A stretch of DNA of 64,000 nt from Vibrio mangrovi (GCF_024346955.1 NZ_AP024884.1:248001-312000); one strand, 5' to 3'. Positions 37,155-45,926 are shown, counted from the first letter of the stretch. The notes: generated by a model from the letters alone, not told the origin. A program made the numbers and translations.

Positions 37155-38210
37155 ATGTCGAATCAATCATTTAATCCGGGCTCACATCCCCACCGTCGTT
37201 ACAATCCACTGACCGGACAGTGGATTCTGGTCTCGCCACACCGTGCCAAACGTCCATGGAGTGGTCTCAATGAGCCGCCGAGTCAGGTGATTATACCGTC
37301 TTATGATTCGTCTTGTTTTTTGTGCCCGGGCAACGAACGGGTTTCCGGAGAAGTGAACCCTGACTATCATGGAACTTATGTATTCAACAATGATTTTTCG
37401 GCGTTAATGCCGGACTCTCCTGTGATTTCCGACGTTGACCACCCACTGCTGAAAGTTCAAGGGGTTCAGGGACTGAGTCGGGTGATCTGTTTTTCTCCGG
37501 ATCACAGTAAAACATTGCCGGAACTTGAACTGCGGCAGATTCGGGGAGTTGTTGAGACCTGGAATGAACAGATTGAAGAACTGGGCCAGCAATATGTCTG
37601 GGTTCAGGCATTTGAAAACAAAGGGGAGCTGATGGGATGTTCCCAGCCTCATCCGCATGGTCAGATTTGGGCAAATAGTTTTCTGCCGAACGAAATTGAG
37701 CGAAAAGACAAGCAGTTGAAAGAGTATTTCACTACTCATGGTTCGAATATGCTGGTCGACTATGTTCAGACAGAGCTGAAAGATGGTTCCCGGACTGTGG
37801 TTGAAACGGAATATTGGCTGGCAGTCGTACCTTACTGGGCTGCATGGCCGTTTGAAACTCTCTTATTACCGAAAATGCATGTGCGTCGTATGAGTGAACT
37901 AACAGATGCACAACGAGATGATCTGGCCTTAGCTATCAAAAAATTAACCTGCCGGTACGACAACCTGTTCCACTGTTCTTTCCCTTATTCGATGGGATGG
38001 CACTATGCGCCATTTTTTGCTCAGGGAACAGAAATTAATCATTGGCAACTGCATGCACTGTTTTATCCACCATTACTGCGTAGTGCATCGATCCGCAAGT
38101 TCATGGTGGGTTATGAAATGCTGGCCGAAACTCAGCGGGATTTGACACCGGAGCAGGCAGCTCAGTATCTGCGGGATGTGAGTGAAGTCCATTATAAAGA
38201 GCAGGCCTGA
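37155..38210 (+). CDS. galT: Galactose-1-phosphate uridylyltransferase
   Basis: 351 residues. The catalytic histidine region is SQPHPHGQIWANSF, and zinc ligands include FLCPG. It exchanges UMP between UDP-glucose and galactose-1-phosphate. The ATG at 37155 is chosen over a GTG six bases earlier. Confidence 0.96.
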   Translation: MSNQSFNPGSHPHRRYNPLTGQWILVSPHRAKRPWSGLNEPPSQVIIPSYDSSCFLCPGNERVSGEVNPDYHGTYVFNNDFSALMPDSPVISDVDHPLLKVQGVQGLSRVICFSPDHSKTLPELELRQIRGVVETWNEQIEELGQQYVWVQAFENKGELMGCSQPHPHGQIWANSFLPNEIERKDKQLKEYFTTHGSNMLVDYVQTELKDGSRTVVETEYWLAVVPYWAAWPFETLLLPKMHVRRMSELTDAQRDDLALAIKKLTCRYDNLFHCSFPYSMGWHYAPFFAQGTEINHWQLHALFYPPLLRSASIRKFMVGYEMLAETQRDLTPEQAAQYLRDVSEVHYKEQA

Positions 38211-38303
38211 GTTTTGCTCCAGTACCGAATGATGTTCACTGAGGTTATTTGAGTATATTCATACGGTTATTGATATAAACAAACTAAAAAAGAGAAGTTG
38301 AAG

Positions 38304-39464
38304 ATGTCGAATCCAGTTCAGAATGTGAAAACGTCGTTTTCCGGAGTATTCGGGTACCAGCCAAGTCATCTGATTCAGGCGCCGGGCCGTGTGAATCTTA
38401 TCGGTGAACATACTGATTATAATGATGGTTTTGTTTTACCCTGTGCTATTAATTATCAGACGGTTGTTGCTGCAGCTAAACGGCAAGACTCAATCATTCG
38501 GGTCGTTTCTGCCGACTATCAGAATGCGCAGGACGAGTTTGATCTCCAGGCACCGATCACATTTCAGCAGGATAAAATGTGGGCGAATTATATTCGTGGT
38601 GTCGTGAAATGCTTATTAGAACGTGGCTATTCGCTGTGTGGTATGGATATTGCTGTGAGTGGTAATGTTCCGCAGGGAGCCGGGCTGAGTTCTTCGGCAG
38701 CACTGGAAGTAGTCATTGGACAGACATTTAAAGTGCTGTTGAACCTTGAAATTAGTCAGGAAGAGATTGCACTGAATGCTCAGCAGGCAGAGAATAAATT
38801 TGTCGGCTGTAACTGTGGCATCATGGATCAGCTGATTTCAGCGGAAGGCCGTGAAAAACATGCATTATTGATCGACTGCCGGGATCTGACAATCCGGCCG
38901 GTTCCCGTTCCTGAAGATATGATGGTTATGATCATCAATTCGAACAAACAGCGGGGGTTGGTAGACAGTGAATATAATACACGTCGTGAACAGTGTGAGA
39001 CGGCGGCCCGTCAGTTTGGCGTTAAAGCCTTACGGGATGTGACACTTGCGCAGCTGAATGCCAGAATCCATGAGCTCGATGATGTTGTTGCCAGAAGAGC
39101 CCGGCATGTGATTACTGAAAATGACCGGACGACTGAAGCAGCACAGGCACTTGCTGCCGGGAATATCAGAAGAGTTGCTGAGCTGATGGCACAGTCCCAT
39201 ATTTCAATGCGGGATGATTTCGAAATAACAGTACCGGAAATCGATACTCTGGTCGATTTGATTAAAGCAGAAATCGGTGAACAGGGCGGTGTGCGGATGA
39301 CTGGTGGTGGCTTTGGCGGATGTGTCGTTGCACTGATTCCACCAGCATTGGTTGAGAAAGTCCGGGCCGCGGTAGATGAGCAGTATGAAGCTGCAACCGG
39401 TTTACAGGCAACGATTTATGTCTGTCAGGCGACACATGGGGCAGGTCTGATTTCCGAATCATGA
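38304..39464 (+). CDS. galK: Galactokinase
   Basis: 386 residues of the GHMP kinase family: GRVNLIGEHTDYNDGFVLPC at the N-terminus and the ATP loop GAGLSSSAALEV. It phosphorylates galactose at C1. The first codons (ATGTCGAAT) and leader resemble those of galT. Confidence 0.97.
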   Translation: MSNPVQNVKTSFSGVFGYQPSHLIQAPGRVNLIGEHTDYNDGFVLPCAINYQTVVAAAKRQDSIIRVVSADYQNAQDEFDLQAPITFQQDKMWANYIRGVVKCLLERGYSLCGMDIAVSGNVPQGAGLSSSAALEVVIGQTFKVLLNLEISQEEIALNAQQAENKFVGCNCGIMDQLISAEGREKHALLIDCRDLTIRPVPVPEDMMVMIINSNKQRGLVDSEYNTRREQCETAARQFGVKALRDVTLAQLNARIHELDDVVARRARHVITENDRTTEAAQALAAGNIRRVAELMAQSHISMRDDFEITVPEIDTLVDLIKAEIGEQGGVRMTGGGFGGCVVALIPPALVEKVRAAVDEQYEAATGLQATIYVCQATHGAGLISES

Positions 39465-39474
39465 GGAAATAGTG

Positions 39475-40527
39475 ATGCAAAATTTACATGCCGGGCAAAC
39501 CCCGGCAGATGAACGAAGACTCTTGGCAGATTCGATTGTCTTGCGTAATTCGCAGGGGATGCGGATTGAACTGACCGCTTTGGGAGCGACCTGGCTCAGT
39601 TGCCGGTTACCGTTGCGTGATCATGAACAGCGAGAAGTTCTGCTCGGGGTTGATTCTGAGCAAGATTTATTGTCTCAACAGGCTTATCTGGGAATGACGA
39701 TTGGTCCTTACGCCAATCGGATTGCTAATGCCTCTTTTGCATTGGAGGGAAACCAGTATTCACTCCATGCGAATGAACATGGCAACTGTCTGCATAGCGG
39801 TGATGAAGCTTTTCATACCCGCCGCTGGGATGTTTCCGGGCAGAAAGACAATCAGGTCCGGTTTTCTCTGGTTTCCCCGGATGGCGATTCAGGTTTCCCC
39901 GGCCGGTTGCAGGTTTCGGTCACTTATACGGTTACAGAAGAGAATCAGGTTCGCATTGAATACCATGCGATCAGCGACCAGCCGACTCCGGTCAGTTTAA
40001 CCAGTCATGCTTACTTTAATTTGCAGGGTGCAGACAAAGGACACTCCTGTCTGGATCACAGGCTTTGGCTGGATGCCGATGAGTTTTTGCCTATTCATGA
40101 CAATGGTATTCCGCTGGGAGCACTTCAGGATGTCAGTGGCACTGGTTTTGATTTTCGTCAGGCGAAACAAATTCGCCGGGATCTCATGCAGGATCAGCAG
40201 CAAATGGCTGTACAGGGTTATGATCATGCCTATTTATTCCGGGCTAACCGGGATGTTTTACAACCGGTTGCGACCTTAACTGCCCCGGACGAACAGGTCA
40301 GAATGCATGTCACGACAACGATGCCGGCAATACAGCTTTATACCGGTAACTGGCTGAAAGGTACGCCCGGACGTCACGGAAAAGTATGTTCCGGATATGC
40401 CGGTGTTGCTTTGGAAACGCAGTTTCTACCGGATTCCCCCAATCATCCCGAATGGGCACAACCAAGCTGCATTCTCAGGCCGGGTCAGGATTATCATCAT
40501 ACGACTTGCTATCAGTTTGAGTTCTAA
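39475..40527 (+). CDS. galM: Galactose mutarotase (aldose 1-epimerase)
   Basis: 350 residues: GPYANRIANASF, catalytic His in SHAYFNL, and VALETQFLPDSPNH near the end. It interconverts alpha and beta galactose for galK. GAGGA lies before the ATG, 10 bases after galK. Confidence 0.95.
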   Translation: MQNLHAGQTPADERRLLADSIVLRNSQGMRIELTALGATWLSCRLPLRDHEQREVLLGVDSEQDLLSQQAYLGMTIGPYANRIANASFALEGNQYSLHANEHGNCLHSGDEAFHTRRWDVSGQKDNQVRFSLVSPDGDSGFPGRLQVSVTYTVTEENQVRIEYHAISDQPTPVSLTSHAYFNLQGADKGHSCLDHRLWLDADEFLPIHDNGIPLGALQDVSGTGFDFRQAKQIRRDLMQDQQQMAVQGYDHAYLFRANRDVLQPVATLTAPDEQVRMHVTTTMPAIQLYTGNWLKGTPGRHGKVCSGYAGVALETQFLPDSPNHPEWAQPSCILRPGQDYHHTTCYQFEF

Positions 40528-40536
40528 AGCCATAAA

Positions 40537-40566
40537 AAAACGCTCGTTATTCAGAGCGTTTTTTAA
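40537..40566 (+). terminator. Bidirectional terminator between galM and the glutathione transferase
   Basis: AAAACGCTC (40537-40545) pairs with GAGCGTTTT (40554-40562); the A and T runs on both sides serve both strands. Confidence 0.88.
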
Positions 40567-40586
40567 TTGAAACCATATGCCGGAAT

Positions 40587-41183
40587 TTATTGGAAACGAG
40601 TCACGGTAAAGCTTCTGTAATGACTCACAGGTTCAAACCACTGTGCAAGATGAGGGAAGTCGGTACGCCAGTCGATTTCCTGTAAGCGGAAATCGAGGTA
40701 GCTCAACGCTACACCGATTGCAATATCACAGAATCTCAATGCATGGTTCTTTGCTGTTTTGTGAGTACTTATTTGTTCTTCAATAGTAGCCAGTGTTCTG
40801 GTGATAGCGTCGAGGCGGCGTTTTTCCAAAGGATGTTGGGCGCTATTTTCTGCATATTTTCGGTAGATGACTGTCTGAAAAGCTGCATCAATCAGTGCCT
40901 GTCCTAATCCAAGCAAAGCAAGCCCCTCCGGACTGTCCAATAGTGTGGGAGTTGGCTGTTGCCGATCAAGATAAAATAAAATCAGCAGGGTTTCGGTCAG
41001 TGATTCACCAGTATCGGTTTCAAGTACCGGTACTTTAGAAACCGGATTTTTTGCCAGAAAATCCGGTGAGGATTGCCAGGGATCAACCCAACATAGTTCC
41101 AGTCGGTCTTCAAGCTGCTTTTCTATGGCTGCGATACGCACTACTCTCGCGTAAGGTGAGGTGCCGTTCAGGTACAGTTTCAT
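40587..41183 (-). CDS. Glutathione S-transferase family protein
   Basis: 198 residues with the thioredoxin-like N-terminal domain (MKLYLNGTSPYARVVR, VSKVPVLETDTGESLTET) and an all-helical C-terminal domain. It conjugates or reduces with glutathione; the substrate is unknown. Monocistronic. Confidence 0.9.
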   Translation of the reverse strand: MKLYLNGTSPYARVVRIAAIEKQLEDRLELCWVDPWQSSPDFLAKNPVSKVPVLETDTGESLTETLLILFYLDRQQPTPTLLDSPEGLALLGLGQALIDAAFQTVIYRKYAENSAQHPLEKRRLDAITRTLATIEEQISTHKTAKNHALRFCDIAIGVALSYLDFRLQEIDWRTDFPHLAQWFEPVSHYRSFTVTRFQ

Positions 41184-41311
41184 TTTTGTGCTGCTGATTG
41201 TTATTCATTCTGGTGAGTGTAACGAACTTTAGATTCAAATGTCCCGCAGAGATTCTGAGCCCTGCCTGTTGATGTGATTTGAATCTATATTCTCAATAGC
41301 TCAGTTCAGAC

Positions 41312-41340
41312 AAAAGCCGCATTTTTGCGGCTTTTTTTAT
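41312..41340. terminator. Terminator between the VOC and glutathione transferase genes
   Basis: AAAAGCCGC (41312-41320) pairs with GCGGCTTTT (41327-41335), loop ATTTTT, with T runs usable on both strands. It ends the leftward VOC transcript. Confidence 0.85.
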
Positions 41341-41353
41341 CCTGATGTCAGGA

Positions 41354-41779
41354 TTAAACCGTACTGTTTCTTTCACTGATGATATCGCTGGCATATTCGA
41401 CAAATTCGACTTCAAATCCTGCCGGATCGATAAAATAGATATTTTTCCGGTGAGGGTGCACTGCACCATCTTTTGCGATTTCAAAACCGGCAGCAGTCAG
41501 GCGAGTCACGATAGCATCAAGGTTGTTGGTGACATAGGCAAAGTGTGCCAATCCAACCTGATGGCCGGTCAGGTCCCGGTTTTCTCCTTCACCGTTATCA
41601 CTGATAGCCAGATACTGATAGTCATCACCGAAGTGCAGCCACTGACGAGGTTTGCCGTACCAGTCAGCAGCTCCCTGATCTCTGATATGCCAGTGTGGGA
41701 AAGCAGCCTGATAGAATCTCAGCATTTCGGGAAGATCGGCTTTCCGGACGATCAGATTGACGTGTTCTAAGTGAATCAT
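41354..41779 (-). CDS. VOC-family (glyoxalase/dioxygenase-like) protein
   Basis: 141 residues with the paired beta-alpha-beta-beta-beta units of the vicinal-oxygen-chelate fold (MIHLEHVNLIVR, VGLAHFAYVTNNLDAIV, IYFIDPAGFEVEFVEY). Metal ligands His5 and the Glu in EVEFVE are visible. Function is not fixed. A SoxR-like promoter lies upstream at 41879-41909, suggesting a role in redox stress. Confidence 0.85.
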   Translation of the reverse strand: MIHLEHVNLIVRKADLPEMLRFYQAAFPHWHIRDQGAADWYGKPRQWLHFGDDYQYLAISDNGEGENRDLTGHQVGLAHFAYVTNNLDAIVTRLTAAGFEIAKDGAVHPHRKNIYFIDPAGFEVEFVEYASDIISERNSTV

Positions 41780-42084
41780 TGCAAACTCCTTATTCTATTT
41801 TTGATAAGCATCCAAATATATTCTGCAATTCTTGATATATATTTGTTCATTTCCATAACTATTACCAATGCATAAAGGAGTATAAAACCTCAAGTTAACT
41901 TGATGTAAAGTGTTTTTTATTTTTATATAGAAATACCGTTTCCCGACACACCATGACATCATATCTCTATTTTAATTTTATGATTTATAAGTAATTGCAT
42001 CTGATTGTTCATATTTCACAGTTCATTCTGGTTCAGTTGTACTCAATGAAGACAATCAACCATGGTTCGGTTTTGGAACTGTAA
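41780..42084. other. Intergenic region with the VOC promoter
   Basis: Gene-free. Its main feature is the SoxR-like promoter at 41879-41909, given separately; nothing else was recognised before the lysozyme stop at 42085. Confidence 0.5.
41879..41909 (-). promoter_or_regulatory. SoxR-like promoter of the VOC gene
   Basis: On the minus strand TTTACA (41909-41904) and TATACT (41884-41879) are separated by exactly 19 bases. The spacer carries the palindrome TCAAGTTAACTTGA (41890-41903), which is the core of the known SoxR box CCTCAAGTTAACTTGAGG (16 of 18 match). Another MerR-family protein remains possible. Confidence 0.7.
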
Positions 42085-42603
42085 TCACTTTATATTGTAT
42101 AGATCTGAAACTTTGTACCCGGCATACCAGGTGCCGGTCAGCATTTGTTGGGCGTGCCTTTGTGCACGTGCCGGGGTTTGTTGTGCCCAGCGACTGTTCA
42201 GCATTTCGTCATGAGCCTCGTCCCAGCGACGGTTCTCGATTGCTGTCAGTGTTTTTTTAAACTGGTTCAGTGCACTTGTTCCCATTTGATAGGCCATGGA
42301 TATCAGAACGGCTTGCCTTGCTTCGTTGCAGGATGCCAGAGCTCGTTTGATATCGGGTGTGTGCTCTGCTTCGCTGGTGACCGATGCCAGCAGGGAAGAA
42401 AGCCAGATTTCGCCGGCTTGCCGGGGTAAGGTAAATTGGTAGTGATGTAGTGCACTCTCTTTGGGACCGATCCGAAAACCAAATCCGATGGTTGGGTAAC
42501 CTTCTGAACACAGATAGGGTACTTCACGCCATCCTTCTTCAAAATCAATCAGTTTGACCAGTTTTTCCTGCGCTAGGGTAATCAATACGTTGTCTTGAGC
42601 CAT
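42085..42603 (-). CDS. Phage-type lysozyme (GH24), probable tailocin lysis enzyme
   Basis: 172 residues with the T4-lysozyme pattern FEEGWREVPYLCSEGYPTIGFG. By alignment Glu23 is the acid and Thr38 matches T4 Thr26, while Cys32 replaces the aspartate of the catalytic triad; in T4 lysozyme the same D-to-C change keeps activity. No signal peptide, so a holin is needed. The ATG at 42603 follows GGAGG. It is on the opposite strand from the tail genes, so its link to them is by position and family. Confidence 0.82.
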   Translation of the reverse strand: MAQDNVLITLAQEKLVKLIDFEEGWREVPYLCSEGYPTIGFGFRIGPKESALHHYQFTLPRQAGEIWLSSLLASVTSEAEHTPDIKRALASCNEARQAVLISMAYQMGTSALNQFKKTLTAIENRRWDEAHDEMLNSRWAQQTPARAQRHAQQMLTGTWYAGYKVSDLYNIK

Positions 42604-43391
42604 GTGCAACCTCCGGTGAATCATATCCGGTTACTCTATGGTTCCTGTGACCTGGGCGGAGGGCTTCTGGGTTATGAACGTTCGTCTTATCTATGGTCTT
42701 CAGCCGGGAAAAGCAGAACAGTGTGTCTGTTTGTATTCATGCTAATCAGGGAGCGACTGATATAAAGTGATGGATCGCTGGATTCATTCTACGCTTTCCC
42801 CGCTATTTCTGGACGGACGCTCTGATTGCTTCCATATATTGGTGTATTTTTTCCATCGATTAGGTTATTTATTCCATGAGTTATATTTTTTAACTTACTT
42901 CTTTATATTTATTTTATTTTTTATTTTCTAAATAAAAAGAAAGATATAGAGGAGATGTACAGAATGAAAATGTATATGTACTTTCCCAGAAGTTAATGAG
43001 AGATGCTTATTTTTTATTCCACTGGTTTTCGGGAAGATCATTGATAAGATCATGGATGACTTTTGATTTTTATTTCATTTAACTATATGTTTTTACTGTC
43101 TATTATTTCGTTTTGAATGCTTACCCATATTTCCATGGGTATTTTTATCTATGGTGAGCCCAGGGTTGAAACTTAGTCACAATACAAGAAATGAGTTGTG
43201 CGTATTTTATTTATTCTGGTGGTTCGTTTATAATTGAAGTCTGTGGATAAATTTGTTGAAAATATTTTCTGCGCTACTGCTTGTCTGAATATATTTAAAG
43301 CTACATCAAGATGTCGTGATGTGGGTATATTCATATTCTGAGGTGTCCGAGCCCTTTGTGTCTGCGAAGTTCGTCTTCACGGAGGTTTGCT
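42604..43391. other. Left control region of the tailocin
   Basis: No gene is seen over nearly 790 bases. The middle (about 42880-43120) is very AT-rich. A terminator-like hairpin lies at 43123-43146. Promoters for the lysozyme and for the rightward regulator should be here; no clear LexA box was found by eye. Confidence 0.45.
43123..43146 (+). terminator. Orphan terminator-like hairpin
   Basis: ACCCAT (43123-43128) pairs with ATGGGT (43135-43140), followed by ATTTTT. No upstream gene is available, so it may end a small RNA or act as an attenuator. Confidence 0.45.
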
Positions 43392-44165
43392 GTGTATATC
43401 TCAGTTCAGAAATATTTGCATGTACTGCATGACCATCAGGTCACGGCTGCCGGGATCGGCAGTCTGTGTAAGGATAAACTTGTTCGGATGGATGACTCGG
43501 TGTTGACTCACTGTAGTAAGCTGGAATGTTCACTGAGCCGTTCAGAAATTGCTGCTGCTTTTGCGTGTCTGCAACTGCCGGAGCACTGGCGTGACATTCT
43601 GATACATGTGGGGCCGGTGACTTTTCTGAAGTTGTGGCGCCGTTTAGAAAGTATCCGGATGGAAAGACGTTTACGCATTGCCGTTCCCAAATATACGGCA
43701 CGATATGACGAAATGTCTGCAGATGAGTTTGAGCATTGGCTGGATGCGCAGCGTTTGAATGTGGCGCTGTTTGAAATCTATGTCACGGTCACTGCCGAAG
43801 AGTACCGCTATATCTGGCGGCGGCTGTATCAGGCTGCGTATACGCCGGAGCGAAGAATGCTACGGGTTTATGTGCCATTATATCTGACCTTCAATCTGCA
43901 TCTGCGTAAGGTTTTAGCTTATACACTGATTCATGCAGGAATGCCGTTGCAGAAAATACCGCATCAGCTGGTGTTCTGGACTCGCAGTACGCTTTCCCTG
44001 AGTCGTCTGAAGGTGATGGAAAGGGAGTGGCGTAAATTACAGAGCGAGGTTACCAAGGGCAGTGTGAGTGACCCCTTTTTTCTTAATGAAGTCCGATATA
44101 ATGCCGGTGTCAGTCAGACTGTGGTGACCGGGCCATCTATCAGGAGTGAATCGTATGAAAGTTAA
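43392..44165 (+). CDS. Unknown protein at the head of the tailocin, possible regulator
   Basis: 257 residues from a GTG start at 43392, chosen because GGAGG lies at 43381-43385. No known domain was recognised. The protein is basic, with helix-rich stretches (SRSEIAAAFACLQLPEHW, LRKVLAYTLIHAGMPLQ) that could include a helix-turn-helix. First gene in the tailocin direction and overlapping the zinc-ribbon gene, so a transcription activator role is plausible but unproven. Confidence 0.65.
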   Translation: MYISVQKYLHVLHDHQVTAAGIGSLCKDKLVRMDDSVLTHCSKLECSLSRSEIAAAFACLQLPEHWRDILIHVGPVTFLKLWRRLESIRMERRLRIAVPKYTARYDEMSADEFEHWLDAQRLNVALFEIYVTVTAEEYRYIWRRLYQAAYTPERRMLRVYVPLYLTFNLHLRKVLAYTLIHAGMPLQKIPHQLVFWTRSTLSLSRLKVMEREWRKLQSEVTKGSVSDPFFLNEVRYNAGVSQTVVTGPSIRSESYES

Positions 44166-44364
44166 TACTGCTTATCAGTATTCAGAGCAGGATGCATCAC
44201 AGACTGTGAGTGAAGTGATGTGCCTTTGCGGGCATCGGATTTGTGACCGTGAAGGTGTGATCCGTTCCCGCTGTGTAAAAATTGTCGAGGGAATGGCGTT
44301 GTGTCGCTGCAAACGCTGGGTGAGGGTTCCGATTAGTAATCAGAGCATCAAAGCCGGGCAGTGA
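44155..44364 (+). CDS. Small Cys-rich zinc-ribbon protein, Ogr/Com-like
   Basis: 69 residues. Cys pairs in MCLCGHRIC and CRCKRWVRVP, with one Cys between, suggest a zinc ribbon. Size and position resemble small phage regulators such as Ogr (late-gene activator) or Com, though the spacing matches neither exactly. AGGAG precedes the ATG, which overlaps the previous gene by 11 bases. Confidence 0.6.
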   Translation: MKVNTAYQYSEQDASQTVSEVMCLCGHRICDREGVIRSRCVKIVEGMALCRCKRWVRVPISNQSIKAGQ

Positions 44365-44395
44365 AAACTGCACTGCTGGCATCGGACATTTACAT

Positions 44396-44458
44396 AATAG
44401 ACTAAATTTAGCCTTAATTTGGTTTGATTGCTTGATGCCAGACTTTATTTAGTCTATT
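44396..44458 (+). promoter_or_regulatory. Inverted-repeat operator of the toxin-antitoxin module
   Basis: AATAGACTAAAT (44396-44407) and ATTTAGTCTATT (44447-44458) are perfect 12-base inverted arms 39 bases apart, ahead of the antitoxin. They fit two binding sites for a self-regulating antitoxin. Confidence 0.55.
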
Positions 44459-44516
44459 CTCAGCCTGAACCACTATCATTGTGGAACGATTCATAACATC
44501 GGGTGAGGATATGGGA

Positions 44517-44777
44517 ATGAATACGGAAACCATCAGCTTTCTGAAAAAAAATGCGGCGGATCTGCCACTGGATGAGCCATTGGTCATTACCCAGAACGGG
44601 ATGCCGAAATATGTTGTTGAATCATACGCCGAAAAGCAGCGCCGTGATGATGCGATTGCAATGATGAAAATGACTATGCTTGCGAAGCAGGATGTTGTTG
44701 AAGGCCGGGTTGCACCGCTGGACAGCCTGAAAACTCGTTTATCAGAAAAAAAACGCTTACTTTCAGACCAAGAATAG
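44517..44777 (+). CDS. Type II antitoxin, Phd/YefM-like
   Basis: About 86 residues with the YefM/Phd N-terminal pattern (LPLDEPLVITQNGMPKYVVESY) and a charged C-terminal tail for binding the toxin. The ATG at 44517 lies eight bases after GAGG; ATG 44511 is an alternative. The end of the gene contains an 18-base tandem duplication. Confidence 0.8.
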   Translation: MNTETISFLKKNAADLPLDEPLVITQNGMPKYVVESYAEKQRRDDAIAMMKMTMLAKQDVVEGRVAPLDSLKTRLSEKKRLLSDQE

Positions 44778-44866
44778 CTTTCAGACAAAGAATAACTGCC
44801 AAAGACAGATTTAACGACGATCAATCATAAAAATCTCTCATAAGAATAGAATTTCTCATAAGAATA
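44760..44866 (+). repeat. Two short tandem duplications between antitoxin and toxin
   Basis: An 18-base unit CTTTCAGACCAAGAATAG is repeated imperfectly at 44760-44777 and 44778-44795. TCTCATAAGAATA occurs at 44836-44848 and 44854-44866, also an 18-base period. The first pair spans the antitoxin stop codon. Confidence 0.6.
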
Positions 44867-44880
44867 AAGAGTAACAACGT

Positions 44881-45234
44881 ATGGCGCAAAAACAGCATGT
44901 CGTGATTCAGACGACCGAATCTTTTGATAAAACGGTCGACAACGCCATCGTGTATCTGAGTCAGTGGTCCGACGAAATCCAGGTAATCGAACGGATTGAA
45001 GGTGTTCTGGACCGGTTTGAACAGTGTGTTACCGAACATCCTTACGCATATTCCCGTTGTCCTGAATTGGTTGAGATGGGTGTTAATACCGTCAGAAATG
45101 CCAATATTCATGATTTTCGGCTGCTGTATGAAGTCGAACCGCAAGGTGACCGGATTGTCATTCATCTGTTGCTGTTGCTACGCACCCGACAGAGTATCGA
45201 AAAGCAGCTGATAGAGTTTTGTCTGTATCAGTAA
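44881..45234 (+). CDS. Type II toxin, RelE/ParE family
   Basis: 117 residues with the RelE/ParE fold pattern (HDFRLLYEV and VIHLLLLLRTRQSIE near the end). Such toxins cut mRNA at the ribosome or poison gyrase. It sits 103 bases behind the antitoxin, a longer gap than usual. It lies between the regulatory and structural parts of the tailocin. Confidence 0.82.
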   Translation: MAQKQHVVIQTTESFDKTVDNAIVYLSQWSDEIQVIERIEGVLDRFEQCVTEHPYAYSRCPELVEMGVNTVRNANIHDFRLLYEVEPQGDRIVIHLLLLLRTRQSIEKQLIEFCLYQ

Positions 45235-45270
45235 ACAGATTTAAGGTTATTGCCTGCCGACACTTTTCCT

Positions 45271-45291
45271 GCGCCCGCTCTACGAGGGCGC
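45271..45291 (+). other. GC-rich hairpin after the toxin
   Basis: GCGCCC (45271-45276) pairs with GGGCGC (45286-45291). No T run follows, so it may protect or process mRNA rather than terminate it. Confidence 0.35.
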
Positions 45292-45453
45292 ACCCTCCTG
45301 ATAATTTTCAATTCTGACAGACTGACGTGAAGTGACGACCGGGGCTGAGTGTTTCAGGTGTTGTTTCACGACGCTTGTCCCGCCTTGCTGTTTGAGTCGT
45401 TGACTACCTTTTCCCTAGCTGTGGGTGCTTCTTCTTTATTGAGGTTAGTCGTT

Positions 45454-45924
45454 ATGTCAATCATGGTTCCTTATACCAACCATTCCAGTCACAGTATGAC
45501 GATCGGTGGATGCACTGTTCCGGCAGGAGAAACCTGTCATGTTGACGCCCGTTTTGTTCCGGCAAAACCACAGGTTAATCGTCAGCTGAAGATCCTCTAT
45601 ATCAATTTTAATCAGACGCCGCGTTATTTCGGGACGAGTGTGGTACAGCCTCTGCAGGCAGAACGTTTGTCCGTGATTCATTTCGATAATCCCAATCTGC
45701 ATGACGCTGGTCAGGTACAGGACCGGATTTTTTCTCGCCTGCTCGAGCGGAAAATCAGCGATATCAAACCGTATCTTGCTCAGATGCATGAGGGTGAAAT
45801 TGTCCGGCTGGCTGAACTGGAACAGGCCGGGCAGCAACGTAAATCGTTATTGAAAGAATTCCAGAATGAACTGGTTTTGCGGGGCCAGACTCCGTCGGAT
45901 TCAAATAAGAGTGAAGCGCCGTAA
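45454..45924 (+). CDS. Unknown tailocin protein
   Basis: About 156 residues starting MSIMVPYTNHS; the ATG at 45454 follows GAGG. The front part looks beta-rich (MTIGGCTVPAGETCHVDARF), the rear part is helical and charged. No family was recognised. First gene of the block that runs into the holin and baseplate genes, two bases before the holin. Confidence 0.65.
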   Translation: MSIMVPYTNHSSHSMTIGGCTVPAGETCHVDARFVPAKPQVNRQLKILYINFNQTPRYFGTSVVQPLQAERLSVIHFDNPNLHDAGQVQDRIFSRLLERKISDIKPYLAQMHEGEIVRLAELEQAGQQRKSLLKEFQNELVLRGQTPSDSNKSEAP

Positions 45925-45926
45925 AT

